Assembly (NCBI GenBank): GCA_017656255.1
Contig: JACDOE010000007.1
Span: 84,215-148,214 of the forward strand
Source of the DNA: Bacillaceae bacterium
GTDB taxonomy: Bacteria; Bacillota; Bacilli; JACDOE01
DNA: 64,000 nt
Direction: 5' to 3'
Shown here: piece by piece, positions 8,608 to 19,617 of the stretch
Layout: every line of letters begins with the position of its first letter
Numbering within the stretch: the stretch's first letter is position 1
The notes under the pieces: model-generated
Seen by the model: the letters and a program-made list of their open reading frames with translations, nothing else
Told to the model about the DNA's origin: nothing
The model's database searches: none
Position numbers and translations under genes: made by a program

Positions 8608-9897
8608 TCATGCTGAATGATTCGCCGGCAACCGGTCTCTTTTTCGAGCCTGTGCCATATGAAATCCAAAATTGGCGGCAGCCCCGACTAGCAATACGGA
8701 AGCAGACAGGATAAAAGTACTGAAATAATTTCCGGAATAATCAATTAAAAGGCCGGATATGATCGGAGACACAAATTGCCCGATCCCGAAAAACAGCGTA
8801 AGAAATCCCATTGCCACCGGAACAAGTGCAGGTCGGACGTATTCGCTGACGGTGGCATTGGCAATGGTTGGCACAGCGAATAACGACAACCCGTAAAGGA
8901 TAACCTCGATCAGGACCAGCAGGTGATTTTCGGAAAGAATAATGGCCAAAAGCAATCCTCCCTGAAAAACATAGACGATGGCCATGGTTAACACCCGTCC
9001 GATCCGGTCGGAAATGTTGCCCCAGATCATCCCGCTGAATATACTGACAAAACCGGCAACCGCAAAATAATTTCCGGCTCTTGTTTTGTCATATTCGGCA
9101 TCGTAGATTAAATAATCGACCAGAAACGTCGAGAAAATGAGATAGCTAAATCCCCACGCCATATAAACCAGGCCGATCATCCACACCTGTTTGTTTTGGT
9201 AGACTTGACCCGATCCGGGCTTCCTTTGATCCGGCTCGTCCGCTTCTTTCACAGGCTGGCTTACTTCCTGACCAACCGGCCTCATGCCCACTTCACCGGG
9301 ATCATTTTTCAAAAATATCAGATTGATGATCACAATCATGAGAATGAGAGAGGCCAGCAAAAGCCAGCTGTAACGCCAGCCGGCCACCGGACTGATCGTG
9401 ATGATCAGCGGGACGGTCATACCGCTGATCAGCATCCCCAGACCATTCCCCGAATTGACGATTCCCATTGCCGTTCCGCGACGGCTGGGTGCAAACCAGC
9501 GTGCAATCACGCCGAGTGCCGGAATGTTGGATCCCCCCGACCCGATTCCCATGAGCAGGCTCCCGATGTAAGCCGGCCAGAATCCCCGGGCCGACGCCAG
9601 CAATACCATACCAGAAGCGATAATGATCATCGACACGATAATCACTTTTTTAAATGAAAATCGGATGACCACGTAACCGGATAAAAAAGCACTGACCAGA
9701 TAACCCATAAATATACCGGATGCCACCAGGCCGGTCTGACTGTAATCAAAGGCCAGCCCCTCTTTCATAAAAGGGAGAATGGCGCCGTAGGAGAACCGTC
9801 CGAAACCGAGACTGGCCAGGCCGCACAGCATCAGAACAAAAAGGATGATTCGGATTCGCGTTTTTTGTTTCAAATTACTCACATCTTTCTGTTTCAA
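8608..9897 (-). CDS. Major facilitator superfamily transporter (YbfB-type)
   Basis: 429 residues with twelve predicted membrane helices. MFS motif A appears in the central loop (GNISDRIGRVLTMAIVYV) and the first half contains LGFGRFSYGAILPFMKEGL, characteristic of the YbfB/OFA-like group. The substrate is unknown. The start is uncertain: a TTG at 9897 is taken, but neither it nor the GTG at 9882 has a good ribosome site. It is transcribed alone, convergent with the transporter operon, and a charged cytoplasmic loop (DEPDQRKPGSGQ) separates the two halves. Confidence 0.8.
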   Translation of the reverse strand: MKQKDVSNLKQKTRIRIILFVLMLCGLASLGFGRFSYGAILPFMKEGLAFDYSQTGLVASGIFMGYLVSAFLSGYVVIRFSFKKVIIVSMIIIASGMVLLASARGFWPAYIGSLLMGIGSGGSNIPALGVIARWFAPSRRGTAMGIVNSGNGLGMLISGMTVPLIITISPVAGWRYSWLLLASLILMIVIINLIFLKNDPGEVGMRPVGQEVSQPVKEADEPDQRKPGSGQVYQNKQVWMIGLVYMAWGFSYLIFSTFLVDYLIYDAEYDKTRAGNYFAVAGFVSIFSGMIWGNISDRIGRVLTMAIVYVFQGGLLLAIILSENHLLVLIEVILYGLSLFAVPTIANATVSEYVRPALVPVAMGFLTLFFGIGQFVSPIISGLLIDYSGNYFSTFILSASVLLVGAAANFGFHMAQARKRDRLPANHSA

Positions 9898-10006
9898 AGT
9901 TAGGGTTCATGGTTAAATGTATAAGTTCAGTATAACGTCCGAAACGCCCAGCTGTCATCGGCATAAGCAGTTGAAAAAACAAGTATATGTCGTATGATAA
10001 ATACCA

Positions 10007-10039
10007 GCGGCTTTGACCCTCAACAGAGAGTAAAGCCGC
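10007..10039. terminator. Hairpin between lipoprotein and MFS genes
   Basis: GCGGCTTT (10007-10014) pairs with AAAGCCGC (10032-10039) around a 17-nt loop. Reading on the minus strand it lies 22 bp after the lipoprotein stop codon and would end that transcript. The T-rich tail is clearer on the plus strand, so the direction is uncertain. Confidence 0.5.
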
Positions 10040-10061
10040 CTTTTGCTTTCACGCTCGAAAC

Positions 10062-10613
10062 CTATTTTGTGTTGTCAGAGTAATGTAAAATGACCTGGGA
10101 AGTATTGTCATTCTGTCCGATGATCTGGAGGTAAATGCCGCCCTCCTGTCCGGTTGCTCTCAACAGAAGTACAGCGTCCGATTTGAGTTGTTCATCCAGA
10201 GTAAACCCGCGGTTTTCTGCATATGAGGTATAGCGATCAAACAGGGAGTTACGATCTTCATCCGTCGTATAAATGACCTGGTAACCGTTCCTGTTTTCTT
10301 CTTTAAGTTCAGATGCCTGTTCAATGACGGCATTTTCTGGAAGCGGGATGTCAGAGGGGAAATTTTCCGGAAGTTCGCCCCCGGTCTTTGTTGTGATTGT
10401 CTCTCCTTTTTCATTTGTAAATGTTATTTCTTGATTTTCTAAATCGGTCTCAATGGACAATTCACCGTCATTCCCTTTGATTGAAACGTTCTCACCGTCC
10501 AATTCAACGCTGGCTTCACCGCCGTTATCCAGAGGAACGGTGACCGAATCGCCGCATCCTGCTGCAACCAGCATCATGGCCAATAAGGCTCCTGTCATGA
10601 TAAGGTATCTCAT
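10062..10613 (-). CDS. Lipoprotein of unknown function
   Basis: 183 residues. A short signal peptide ends in lipobox VAAG-C, so the protein should be lipid-anchored on the outer face of the membrane. The mature part begins with a repetitive acidic beta-rich stretch (repeated GE-S-V/I pattern, residues 30-75). It is followed by a region starting PENFPSDIPLPENAVIEQASE that resembles the 'decrease-in-potency' type small domains seen in Bacillales lipoproteins; I do not recognise a family with certainty. AAAGGAGA precedes the ATG by about 12 nt. It is divergent from ruvC. Confidence 0.7.
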   Translation of the reverse strand: MRYLIMTGALLAMMLVAAGCGDSVTVPLDNGGEASVELDGENVSIKGNDGELSIETDLENQEITFTNEKGETITTKTGGELPENFPSDIPLPENAVIEQASELKEENRNGYQVIYTTDEDRNSLFDRYTSYAENRGFTLDEQLKSDAVLLLRATGQEGGIYLQIIGQNDNTSQVILHYSDNTK

Positions 10614-10825
10614 GTACGTTCTACTTCTCCTTTCTGTTCATCTACAGGTCAATCCTATCACGTCAAAACCGGGGATGAAATTATACTTCGGTATAATGTT
10701 TGCCGAAAAAAAGGAAAATGTATGTTCGTATATTCGCTTTTATAGTACAATAGGTTTACGTACATATTTTAGGACCTGCAAACATACAAGTGGCAAGATC
10801 ATTTCAAACAACAGGGGGCGGTTCC

Positions 10826-11347
10826 TTGAAGATCATCGGAATTGACCCGGGGATTGCGATCGTCGGATTTGGCATTATTGTTCAACGGGGCAGCCGACTG
10901 GTCCCTGAACAGTATGGGAGTATACAGACCAGGGCGGGGCTGGAAACGGCCACCCGTCTGAAACAGGTCTATGATGCCACGGTTGAACTTCTCCATAAAT
11001 ATCAACCGGATGTGATGGCTATCGAAAAACTCTATTTTAACCGTAATGTGACCACGGCTTTTACCGTCGGCCAGGCGAGGGGCGTAATGATGCTGGCGGC
11101 GGAACAACAGGGGATTCCGATCTATGAATATACCCCGCTTCAGGTGAAACAGGCCACGGTCGGATACGGGAAAGCGGAAAAGAAACAGGTGCAGGAAATG
11201 GTGCGCATGCTTTTGTCTTTGAAAGATATTCCGCGTCCCGATGATGTGGCGGATGCGCTCGGGGTTGCCATCACGCATGCCCATTCGGCCAAGTTGAATG
11301 ACGTGGTCCATCACAAGCATACTCTGCATGATAGGAGCAAAAGATAG
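10826..11347 (+). CDS. ruvC: Holliday junction endodeoxyribonuclease RuvC
   Basis: 173 residues from the TTG at 10826, chosen because the protein then begins MKIIGIDPG as in other RuvC proteins and CAGGGGGCGG lies just upstream. The acidic catalytic residues are visible: Asp in IGIDPG, Glu in MAIEKLYF, and the pair in RPDDVADALGVAITH. It resolves Holliday junctions by paired nicks, acting with RuvAB, whose genes follow at once (ruvA starts at the next base after the stop). B. subtilis lacks RuvC and uses RecU, so the gene marks a different branch of Bacillales. Confidence 0.95.
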   Translation: MKIIGIDPGIAIVGFGIIVQRGSRLVPEQYGSIQTRAGLETATRLKQVYDATVELLHKYQPDVMAIEKLYFNRNVTTAFTVGQARGVMMLAAEQQGIPIYEYTPLQVKQATVGYGKAEKKQVQEMVRMLLSLKDIPRPDDVADALGVAITHAHSAKLNDVVHHKHTLHDRSKR

Positions 11348-11989
11348 ATGATTGACTTTATCGAAGGCAAGCTGGCTTACACGGAACTGGACTATATTGT
11401 GGTTGAGACCGGCGGAATCGGCTACCGTATTTTTTGCGGCAATCCGTTTCAGTTTTCGCAGGAAGACGGGCCCGTCCGTCTCTATACCCATCATTATGTA
11501 AGGGAAGACGCCATTCATCTTTACGGGTTTGCGACCCGGGAAGAACGGACGCTGTTCCGGATGCTTCTGGATGTTTCCGGCATCGGCCCCAAAGGGGCCC
11601 TGGCAGTGGTATCTGCGGCGCGTCCTTCCGAAATTGCAGCGGCGGTGCGCCAGGAAGATATTCATTTTCTCACCCGTTTTCCGGGGATCGGGAAGAAGAC
11701 AGCCCAGCGAATTATTCTCGATCTGAAGGATAAGATGGCTGAGTTTGCCGATCAGCAGGACTGGGAGAGCAAAGCGGACGTTGGAGAGGACAAACCAATG
11801 CCGATGCAGAATGAGGCGGTGCCTCAGTTGACCGAAGCGGTAGAAGCCCTGAAAGCACTGGGGTATCAGGAAAGAGAAATTGAAACGATCACAGGTGATT
11901 TGAAGGCCTGGATCGAACAGGAAGAGGCTGGCCTGCAGACAACGGACCGGGTTGTAAAAAAAGCCCTGCAATTACTGATGAAGCAATAA
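11348..11989 (+). CDS. ruvA: Holliday junction DNA helicase subunit RuvA
   Basis: 213 residues. Domain I (OB fold) begins MIDFIEGKL; the paired helix-hairpin-helix motifs are in LLDVSGIGPKGALAV and LTRFPGIGKKTAQRII; an acidic flexible linker follows, then the C-terminal RuvB-binding helices (AVEALKALGYQEREIE). RuvA tetramers hold the four-way junction for RuvB. AGGAG lies 12 nt upstream inside the end of ruvC. Confidence 0.96.
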   Translation: MIDFIEGKLAYTELDYIVVETGGIGYRIFCGNPFQFSQEDGPVRLYTHHYVREDAIHLYGFATREERTLFRMLLDVSGIGPKGALAVVSAARPSEIAAAVRQEDIHFLTRFPGIGKKTAQRIILDLKDKMAEFADQQDWESKADVGEDKPMPMQNEAVPQLTEAVEALKALGYQEREIETITGDLKAWIEQEEAGLQTTDRVVKKALQLLMKQ

Positions 11990-12001
11990 GGAGAGATCAG
12001 C

Positions 12002-13006
12002 GTGGAAGATCGCATTATTTCGGCGTACATACAGGCGGAAGATGAGGGAGTTGAATACAGTCTTCGACCTCGTTATCTGTCGGAATATATCGGACAGAAA
12101 CAGGTCAAGGACAATCTGAAAGTATTTATTGAAGCGACCAAGATGAGGAAAGAAGCGCTTGATCATGTGCTCCTATACGGCCCGCCGGGATTGGGGAAAA
12201 CCACCCTGTCCAATATCATCGCCAATGAACTGGGGGTCAATCTGCGCACAACGTCCGGCCCGGCCATTGAACGCCCCGGAGATCTGGCGGCGATTCTGAC
12301 CAATTTGCAGGAAGGTGATGTCCTGTTTATTGACGAGATTCATCGGTTAAATCGAAGTGTTGAAGAAGTATTGTACCCGGCCATGGAAGACTTCTGCCTC
12401 GACATCGTGATCGGGAAAGGACCCAGTGCCCGTTCGGTCCGGCTTGATCTTCCACCGTTCACGCTGATCGGCGCCACGACGCGGGCCGGGAAATTGTCTT
12501 CTCCCCTGCGGGACCGATTCGGCGTGGTCAGCCGGCTGGAGTATTATACACCGGATGAGTTGGAACTGATTGTCACCCGCGCCGCGGAAATTTTGAATAT
12601 CGAGATTCAGGGGAATGGTGCACGGGAAATCGCTGTTCGTTCCAGGGGAACCCCGCGGATTGCCAACCGTTTGTTGAAACGCGTACGTGATTTTGCCCAG
12701 GTGGAAGGTGACGGATTGATCACCGAAGAATTGGCACGGGAATCTCTGGAAAGAATACAGGTGGACCGTCTTGGGCTGGATCATATCGACCACAAGATGC
12801 TGTTGACGATCATCCAGAAATTTAACGGCGGTCCGGTCGGGGTAGACACCATTGCGGCGACAATCGGTGAGGAAACGCATACCATAGAGGATGTGTATGA
12901 ACCTTATTTGTTACAAATCGGTTTCCTGCAGCGGACGCCGAGAGGACGTATGGTGACGCCCGCTGCCTATCAGCACTTTAATCTGGAGGTGCCATCCAAA
13001 GAATGA
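12002..13006 (+). CDS. ruvB: Holliday junction branch migration ATPase RuvB
   Basis: 334 residues, GTG start with AAGGAGA upstream. Walker [10 protein letters not shown], Walker B LFIDEIHR, sensor 1 in IGATTRAG, the arginine finger in [13 protein letters not shown] and a C-terminal winged helix ([15 protein letters not shown]) make this a complete AAA+ motor. It drives branch migration with RuvA. Its stop overlaps the next gene by 4 bp. Confidence 0.97.
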   Translation: MEDRIISAYIQAEDEGVEYSLRPRYLSEYIGQKQVKDNLKVFIEATKMRKEALDHVLLYGPPGLGKTTLSNIIANELGVNLRTTSGPAIERPGDLAAILTNLQEGDVLFIDEIHRLNRSVEEVLYPAMEDFCLDIVIGKGPSARSVRLDLPPFTLIGATTRAGKLSSPLRDRFGVVSRLEYYTPDELELIVTRAAEILNIEIQGNGAREIAVRSRGTPRIANRLLKRVRDFAQVEGDGLITEELARESLERIQVDRLGLDHIDHKMLLTIIQKFNGGPVGVDTIAATIGEETHTIEDVYEPYLLQIGFLQRTPRGRMVTPAAYQHFNLEVPSKE

Positions 13007-13221
13007 ATCCGGTAGCTAAAATGCTGATCATCGGTGGGATTATGCTGATCGTCATCGGGTTGGTCTGGCAGGTGGGAGGCAAATTCCTCAATCTGGGACG
13101 CCTGCCCGGTGACATTGTGCATGAAAAGGGGAATGTACGCTTCTATTTTCCGATTATGACCAGTATAATCCTGAGTATTGTACTCTCTCTTTTATTTTCT
13201 CTGTTTCGCTTCTTCCGTTAA
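13003..13221 (+). CDS. DUF2905 small membrane protein
   Basis: 72 residues with two membrane helices separated by the conserved loop [20 protein letters not shown], which is diagnostic of DUF2905. The function is unknown. It is commonly encoded directly after ruvB in Firmicutes, and here the ATG overlaps the ruvB stop (ATGA), so it is co-translated. Confidence 0.85.
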   Translation: MNPVAKMLIIGGIMLIVIGLVWQVGGKFLNLGRLPGDIVHEKGNVRFYFPIMTSIILSIVLSLLFSLFRFFR

Positions 13222-13241
13222 CCTTCCCTCTGTCGGCCCTG

Positions 13242-13634
13242 TTACTTGATCAGCACATATTTAATCGATTGCTCACGGACCAGGATGCGGCGGAATTCTT
13301 CTTCTCCAACCCGCCCTTCTTTCATGTACTCCTGAAGTTTACCCGCGTGAATCTGCAATACATCCTGGAATACATCCGGAGAGAGAACCCGGCTCGCCTC
13401 ATTGACATCAAATTCTCTTCGATTAACGCGTGACTGGAGAATGACGGTCTGCCGGTCGTTGATCTTCACCTGGTCCACCTGTTTTTGCTCCATGTACTGA
13501 ATGATGTCCGCTTTTAACCGGCTCTCCTTTTGTTCCAGTTCTTTTTTTTGCTTGCGCAAGTTATCCAGTTCTTCCGCCGCTCTGACAAACGCTTCAAAGG
13601 ACATGCCTGTGTCAGTTTGCTGCTCATTTACCAT
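13242..13634 (-). CDS. Hypothetical coiled-coil protein
   Basis: 130 residues. AAGGGGGAT lies 7 nt before the ATG, so translation looks genuine. Residues 15-60 form a charged heptad-rich coiled coil (LDNLRKQKKELEQKESRLK); the rest is mixed helix/strand without recognised motifs. No signal peptide or membrane segment, so it is probably cytoplasmic. It is a lone minus-strand gene inserted between the ruv cluster and the SpoIID-like gene. I do not recognise the family. Confidence 0.65.
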   Translation of the reverse strand: MVNEQQTDTGMSFEAFVRAAEELDNLRKQKKELEQKESRLKADIIQYMEQKQVDQVKINDRQTVILQSRVNRREFDVNEASRVLSPDVFQDVLQIHAGKLQEYMKEGRVGEEEFRRILVREQSIKYVLIK

Positions 13635-13804
13635 TTTACAGATCCCCCTTAACCTTTTTAATTTTCCTGTAAAATAGGCCCTAACAAAATTTTATGGGTT
13701 GTCAGATGAGAAAATGACAGTGAACTCCTGCAATAACGGAAGGAAAACGTTGAATCGTGTCGAACTGGTATAAAGCAAATTGATTGGGATGGAGGGACCG
13801 TCGG

Positions 13805-15979
13805 ATGAGCGGACATCATACAGCGATTCAGCAGCAAACGGGAACCCCCGTGAAAATATTCAGGTGTGTTCTGGTCATGGTGTTACTGGTTCATTTTGTT
13901 CTCACACCTGTTTTTCAGGTTGGAGCCGAAGAGAAACAGGAGCAAAAAATACGTGTGGCCCTATTTGTCGATATCGGTAAAGGGTTCCAATTGACCGTAC
14001 CCACCGTCACATTATCAGGTGAGTACGGGATGGACATCGGCGTTCGAACAGACAGCGGCATTTCTGTATATGAACAGGTAAAGGGAGAAGCTGGCCGGAG
14101 GTTCAGTCCGGACGGTTATTATATCCTGGCGGCTGAGACAACGAACAGTACCGAAGCCCAGCAGATTGCCCAGCGGATCAGCGGTACCGGTATAAAGGCG
14201 GAAATTCAATACATATTGAAAAGTGGCAAGCCTGTCTTTCAAGTGGTAGCCGGTCGATCCCCGGTCCGTTCTGAAGCGGAAAAGAAGCAGAACGAGATCG
14301 CACAAAAAACCGGTGTGTTCGGATTGCTTCAGGGTCCGTTCCGGGTCGAGACCGGGCGCTTTTCCTCTGTTCAGGAAGCAGCGGAACAGGTCGCCCTTTT
14401 GACCGAAAAAAATATTGACGCTTATCTGGTGATGGTGGCCGGATCGGGTAACACTCTGGAATACCGAGTCTGGGCCGGTAATGAAACCAGTGCCTCTGAA
14501 AGCCAGGCTCTGGCGCAACAGATTCAGCAGAGTACCGGACTGGCTGCGAATCCATCTCCTGAGGCATCCAACTATCTACTGGTAAAACAGGACGCCGTTC
14601 TGTCGGGTAACCAGCAGGAGGCGCTGACCCATTACGTTTTTTCACCCGGACAAAAAGTGGTCGTGTCCCCCCGTGAGGGAAACGGATCACGTCCTCCGCT
14701 TATTCAAGTTGAGGAAAAAGGAAACCGGGCTTACCGGGGAATGATGGAGTTAAGTGTTTATCAACAGGCTTTTACCCTGGTCAATGAATTGCCCATGCAT
14801 GAATATCTGTACGGTGTTGTCGGGTCGGAAATGGCGTCCGGCTGGCCGATTGAGGCATTGAAAGCTCAGGCAGTTCTGGCCCGTACCTTTGCGCTGGGAC
14901 GGGGAAACCAGTATGGCGTTGCCAACCTGTCCGACACGGTCTGGGATCAGGCTTACTACGGATACAGCAAGGAATCCCCGGATATCCGACAGGCTGTGGA
15001 TGAGACCCGCGGGGAAGTCCTGCTGTATCAGGGACGGCTGGCAGAGGCCTTTTATTATTCCAATGCCGGCGGGATGACGGCGGATGGCAGCGAAGTCTGG
15101 GGTAACCGGGTGCCTTATATGGTTCCGGTCTCCAGTCCGGACACCATTCCGATGGATGCGGCCGATCTCTGGTATCAGGTGGCGCTGATGGACGGAGAGA
15201 TCGGATATGTGCATGCCGAATTTATTACGAAAACCAGTGAGAAGAACCCGATCGGCCTGGCTTATGGCATTGTCAACACGGATAACCTCAATTTTCGGAC
15301 AGGCCCCGACCGTCGTGAATCGCCCAGTGTTCGTTCCCTGTCCAGAGGGATGCAGGTGGTTATTCTGGATGAAGTCAAGGAAAGCAACCCCTATCACTGG
15401 ATCCGCGGCCCCTATACCGGCCGGGAGATGATGGAGATTATCAATGAAAACCAGAAACTATACAATGCGCCCCTTCTGTCGGCACCGGTCCGGCATTTGT
15501 CGGTGACCAGGTACGGTCCGTCCGAGAGGGTGATGGAAGTTAAGGCAGACGGTATTCGTGTGGAATCGAGGACGCCGGACAGCTATCGTTCCGTGTTTCG
15601 GGTGAATGACAAATCACTTCGCAGCACCCGGTTTACGATTGAAGAAACGGGAAGTTTTACGGTTCTGGGGGCAAACGGCAGGACCGTTTCCTATCCGAAA
15701 AACGGCGGTCAGGCTACACTTTATGCCATTTCCGGGGGAGACAATCAATACGTGTCCAGCCAATTAAATGGAGACAGTGGCTCGTTTGTCCTGTATAATG
15801 CTAAAGGAGATCTGCGGGTCGCCACCCTGTATCCCGCATTTAAATTTGTCGGTTACGGATACGGGCATGGACTCGGCATGTCCCAGTACGGTGCGAAAGC
15901 GATGGCACTGGAAGGGTATGGTTACCGCGAGATTTTGCAACACTATTATCAGGGAGTCACCATTCAGACTTATCCATGA
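13805..15979 (+). CDS. SpoIID/LytB-family protein with SPOR-like and inserted SH3b domains
   Basis: 724 residues from ATG 13805, preferred over an ATG 21 bp upstream because GGAGGG sits 8 nt before it. Order: signal peptide (about residues 20-45, ending VGA-EEK); two SPOR-like repeats (for example ILAAETTNSTEAQQIAQRIS and FRVETGRFSSVQEAAEQVAL); the SpoIID domain (LYGVVGSEMASGWPIEALKA, YYSNAGGMTADGSEVWG) interrupted by an SH3b domain (NTDNLNFRTGPD); then the SpoIID C-terminal part ending YGHGLGMSQYGAKAMA. SpoIID proteins are lytic transglycosylases or amidase activators on peptidoglycan. The length is about twice that of SpoIID itself. It is probably exported and wall-acting, at sporulation or in germination. 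Confidence 0.87.
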   Translation: MSGHHTAIQQQTGTPVKIFRCVLVMVLLVHFVLTPVFQVGAEEKQEQKIRVALFVDIGKGFQLTVPTVTLSGEYGMDIGVRTDSGISVYEQVKGEAGRRFSPDGYYILAAETTNSTEAQQIAQRISGTGIKAEIQYILKSGKPVFQVVAGRSPVRSEAEKKQNEIAQKTGVFGLLQGPFRVETGRFSSVQEAAEQVALLTEKNIDAYLVMVAGSGNTLEYRVWAGNETSASESQALAQQIQQSTGLAANPSPEASNYLLVKQDAVLSGNQQEALTHYVFSPGQKVVVSPREGNGSRPPLIQVEEKGNRAYRGMMELSVYQQAFTLVNELPMHEYLYGVVGSEMASGWPIEALKAQAVLARTFALGRGNQYGVANLSDTVWDQAYYGYSKESPDIRQAVDETRGEVLLYQGRLAEAFYYSNAGGMTADGSEVWGNRVPYMVPVSSPDTIPMDAADLWYQVALMDGEIGYVHAEFITKTSEKNPIGLAYGIVNTDNLNFRTGPDRRESPSVRSLSRGMQVVILDEVKESNPYHWIRGPYTGREMMEIINENQKLYNAPLLSAPVRHLSVTRYGPSERVMEVKADGIRVESRTPDSYRSVFRVNDKSLRSTRFTIEETGSFTVLGANGRTVSYPKNGGQATLYAISGGDNQYVSSQLNGDSGSFVLYNAKGDLRVATLYPAFKFVGYGYGHGLGMSQYGAKAMALEGYGYREILQHYYQGVTIQTYP

Positions 15980-16036
15980 TGCGATAATAGCTAACGTTCA
16001 CAATCAGATATGAATGAACTAAAGGAATGATGATAA

Positions 16037-17074
16037 ATGGAAGTCGATCTGTTTGACTTTGACCTGCCCGAGGAGTTGATTGCCCAGACCCCGCTGAAGA
16101 ACCGAACCGATTCACGGTTACTGGTACTGGACAAGCATACGGGAAAAACGGAGCATCGCGATTTTACCGATCTGATAGATTATTTAAAACCGGGAGATAC
16201 ACTGGTTTTAAACGATACGAAAGTGATGCCAGCCCGGCTGATGGGCATTAAAGAAGAGACCGGGGCCAAAATCGAAGTCCTTTTGTTGAAATCCCTGCCG
16301 GATGACCGGTGGGAAACTCTGGTCAAACCGGGAAAAAGGGTGAAACCGGGAACCCGCATCGTATTCGGAGACGGGGAACTGACCGGAATCTGTGAAGATA
16401 CCACGCCTGCCGGAGGCCGGATCATCCGTTTTCAGTACAGGGGAATCTTTCAGGAGGTACTGGATCGTCTCGGACAGATGCCTCTTCCCCCGTATATCAA
16501 AAAACAACTGGAAGATTCGGATCGTTACCAGACCGTTTATAGCCGCCACTGGGGATCGGCAGCGGCCCCAACGGCCGGCCTTCATTTTACGGAAGAATAC
16601 CTGAAAAAGGTGGAGGAGGCAGGCATCCGAATTGCCTATATTACCCTCCATGTCGGTCTCGGAACGTTCCGGCCCATATCCACGGATCAGGTGGAAGAAC
16701 ATCAGATGCACAGTGAATACTACCGGGTTGATGAAACCACTGCCAGCCTGATCAATGAGACGCGGAAACAGGGAGGCCGGATTGTGGCGGTGGGGACCAC
16801 CTCCACCCGGACGCTGGAGACCGTGGCTTCGAAATATAATGGAGAAATTCGGGCGGAAGACGGCTGGACGGATATTTTTATCTATCCGGGTTATACCTTT
16901 TCAATCGTAGACAGCCTGTTGACAAACTTTCATCTTCCCAAATCAACGCTGGTGATGCTGGTCAGTGCTCTGGCCGGCAGAGAAAATATTTTGCGGGCCT
17001 ATCAGGAAGCGATTGAAAGACGGTACCGTTTTTTCAGCTTTGGTGACGCCATGTTTATTACCGATCTGGATTAA
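16037..17074 (+). CDS. queA: S-adenosylmethionine:tRNA ribosyltransferase-isomerase
   Basis: 345 residues, full length. Typical QueA segments are present: [20 protein letters not shown] at the start, [26 protein letters not shown], and [19 protein letters not shown] near the end. It transfers the ribosyl part of SAM to preQ1-tRNA, forming epoxyqueuosine. It lies directly before tgt, as in B. subtilis, so the two later steps of queuosine synthesis are adjacent. Confidence 0.97.
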   Translation: MEVDLFDFDLPEELIAQTPLKNRTDSRLLVLDKHTGKTEHRDFTDLIDYLKPGDTLVLNDTKVMPARLMGIKEETGAKIEVLLLKSLPDDRWETLVKPGKRVKPGTRIVFGDGELTGICEDTTPAGGRIIRFQYRGIFQEVLDRLGQMPLPPYIKKQLEDSDRYQTVYSRHWGSAAAPTAGLHFTEEYLKKVEEAGIRIAYITLHVGLGTFRPISTDQVEEHQMHSEYYRVDETTASLINETRKQGGRIVAVGTTSTRTLETVASKYNGEIRAEDGWTDIFIYPGYTFSIVDSLLTNFHLPKSTLVMLVSALAGRENILRAYQEAIERRYRFFSFGDAMFITDLD

Positions 17075-17138
17075 GGTTTCATGCACTTTTTTCCTGACGG
17101 CCTGTTTTATTCTCGTGTCCGCTCATGTATAATGGTAA

Positions 17139-18329
<1,191 letters not shown>

Positions 18330-18372
18330 ACATAATGGAAATTAAAGGTACTATTGAGGAGGGAATGTTTAG

Positions 18373-18639
18373 ATGAACGAATCTTTTTCTGGAATTTTAT
18401 GGCTGGTTGTTATGTTTGCCATTTTCTATTTTGTCTTGATCCGCCCCCAGCAGAAGAGGCAAAAACAGCGTAATGCCATGCTGGCAGCATTGAAAAAAGG
18501 GGATAAGGTGATCACCATCGGTGGCATTCATGGCACGATTACCGATTTGACTGAGGATGAAGTGACGCTGAGAGTGGCAGAAAATCTGAAATTGAAGTTT
18601 GACCGCAATGCCATTAACAGTGTAAAAGAAAGTGAATGA
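18373..18639 (+). CDS. yajC: Preprotein translocase accessory subunit YajC
   Basis: 88 residues: one N-terminal membrane helix (LWLVVMFAIFYFVLI), then the conserved RPQQKRQKQRNAML and KKGDKVITIGGIHGTI of the YajC domain. It associates with SecDF-YidC, and secD/secF lie 10 kb downstream in this window. GAGGAGGG precedes the ATG. A strong terminator follows. Confidence 0.94.
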   Translation: MNESFSGILWLVVMFAIFYFVLIRPQQKRQKQRNAMLAALKKGDKVITIGGIHGTITDLTEDEVTLRVAENLKLKFDRNAINSVKESE

Positions 18640-18645
18640 TTACAT

Positions 18646-18699
18646 AAAAAACAGCCCGGCCGCATCATGATTGATCGATGTAGCCGGGCTGCTTTTTAT
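18646..18699 (+). terminator. Terminator after yajC
   Basis: CAGCCCGGC (18652-18660) pairs with GCCGGGCTG (18683-18691), followed by CTTTTTATT and preceded by an A-run. It ends the queA-tgt-yajC unit and may also serve the convergent PAP2 gene. Confidence 0.88.
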
Positions 18700-18748
18700 T
18701 AAAGTCAAAAAAACATTCATTGTCTGCGCTGATACCGGTCAGGTCAAG

Positions 18749-19567
18749 TTATCTCACTCTTCGAGTTGCCAGTGATACTCTTGACGGAGCCCCGTTTTCG
18801 GCAAGGCGAAAGGCAACACTGACGATAAACATGGCCAAAAGGCTTCCTGCGGTCATATCTGCCAGCCAGTGAATCCCCAGGTAGAAAATTGAGAAGATAA
18901 TCACCAGGGCACTGAACATGACAATTCTCCCAAAACGGGGATGTTTCGACTTGATTGCGATAAAAGCCATGGTCAGAGACAGGGATGTGTGCAGACTCGG
19001 AAAACAATTGTCGATCCCCGACAGGTTCCGATACCCCGATTCAAATCCGGGATAGACATCCAGGATCAAAAAACGGACATCCGGATGATGGTACCACACC
19101 TCATTAACCGGAAAAAACAGAAAGAACGGGATGGCAATCATATAGTTCATCATAATTCCATAGCACAGGGCGTAAAAAGACGAATGATCCTTGCTGTAAT
19201 GATAGATCAATAACGAGGCAATCAACAACGCTGTGAATACAATGACGTAAAAATAGGTCAGAATAAAGGTCAGAACCTCATTCTGAAAATACTTCTGGAT
19301 CCACAGTACGAAATCACCTTCGAATTGATAAATCAGCGGTGTGAAATCGTTTTTCACGTCCATCATTTTTTCAATCAATAATTCGATCTTGTTAAACAGG
19401 AGAATGGCCAGCATTGCCACGAAATGAATCAAAACCGTTCGGTTGTGTAACAGGTCCCTGACAAAACCCGACAGCGTATGAAACGGATTGATCCGCAGGA
19501 CATACCAGATGATAAGATATGTTGTGACACTGATAGACAGGACAATGGTAAAACTTGAGTCATACAT
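18749..19567 (-). CDS. PAP2-family membrane phosphatase
   Basis: 272 residues from the ATG at 19567 (CGAGG 9 nt upstream); the TTG at 19600 has its ribosome site too close. About six membrane helices. The PAP2 core is visible as NCFPSLHTSLSLTMAFIA (motif 2, PSxHT) and FYLGIHWLADMTAG (motif 3 His and Asp). The arrangement resembles inositol-phosphoceramide-synthase-like PAP2 proteins rather than short BcrC-type ones. It may act on a lipid phosphate outside the membrane; the substrate is unknown. Confidence 0.82.
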   Translation of the reverse strand: MYDSSFTIVLSISVTTYLIIWYVLRINPFHTLSGFVRDLLHNRTVLIHFVAMLAILLFNKIELLIEKMMDVKNDFTPLIYQFEGDFVLWIQKYFQNEVLTFILTYFYVIVFTALLIASLLIYHYSKDHSSFYALCYGIMMNYMIAIPFFLFFPVNEVWYHHPDVRFLILDVYPGFESGYRNLSGIDNCFPSLHTSLSLTMAFIAIKSKHPRFGRIVMFSALVIIFSIFYLGIHWLADMTAGSLLAMFIVSVAFRLAENGAPSRVSLATRRVR

Positions 19568-19617
19568 GTCTGTTCGCCTCGTGTAAGTCAAATTTTTCAA
19601 ACTCCGTTAAAATTATA

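Noticed and set aside
10716..10728. SOS (LexA) box before ruvC
   Set aside because: Only the GTTCG half-site is good; the other half (AAAT instead of GAAC) does not fit the Bacillus consensus.
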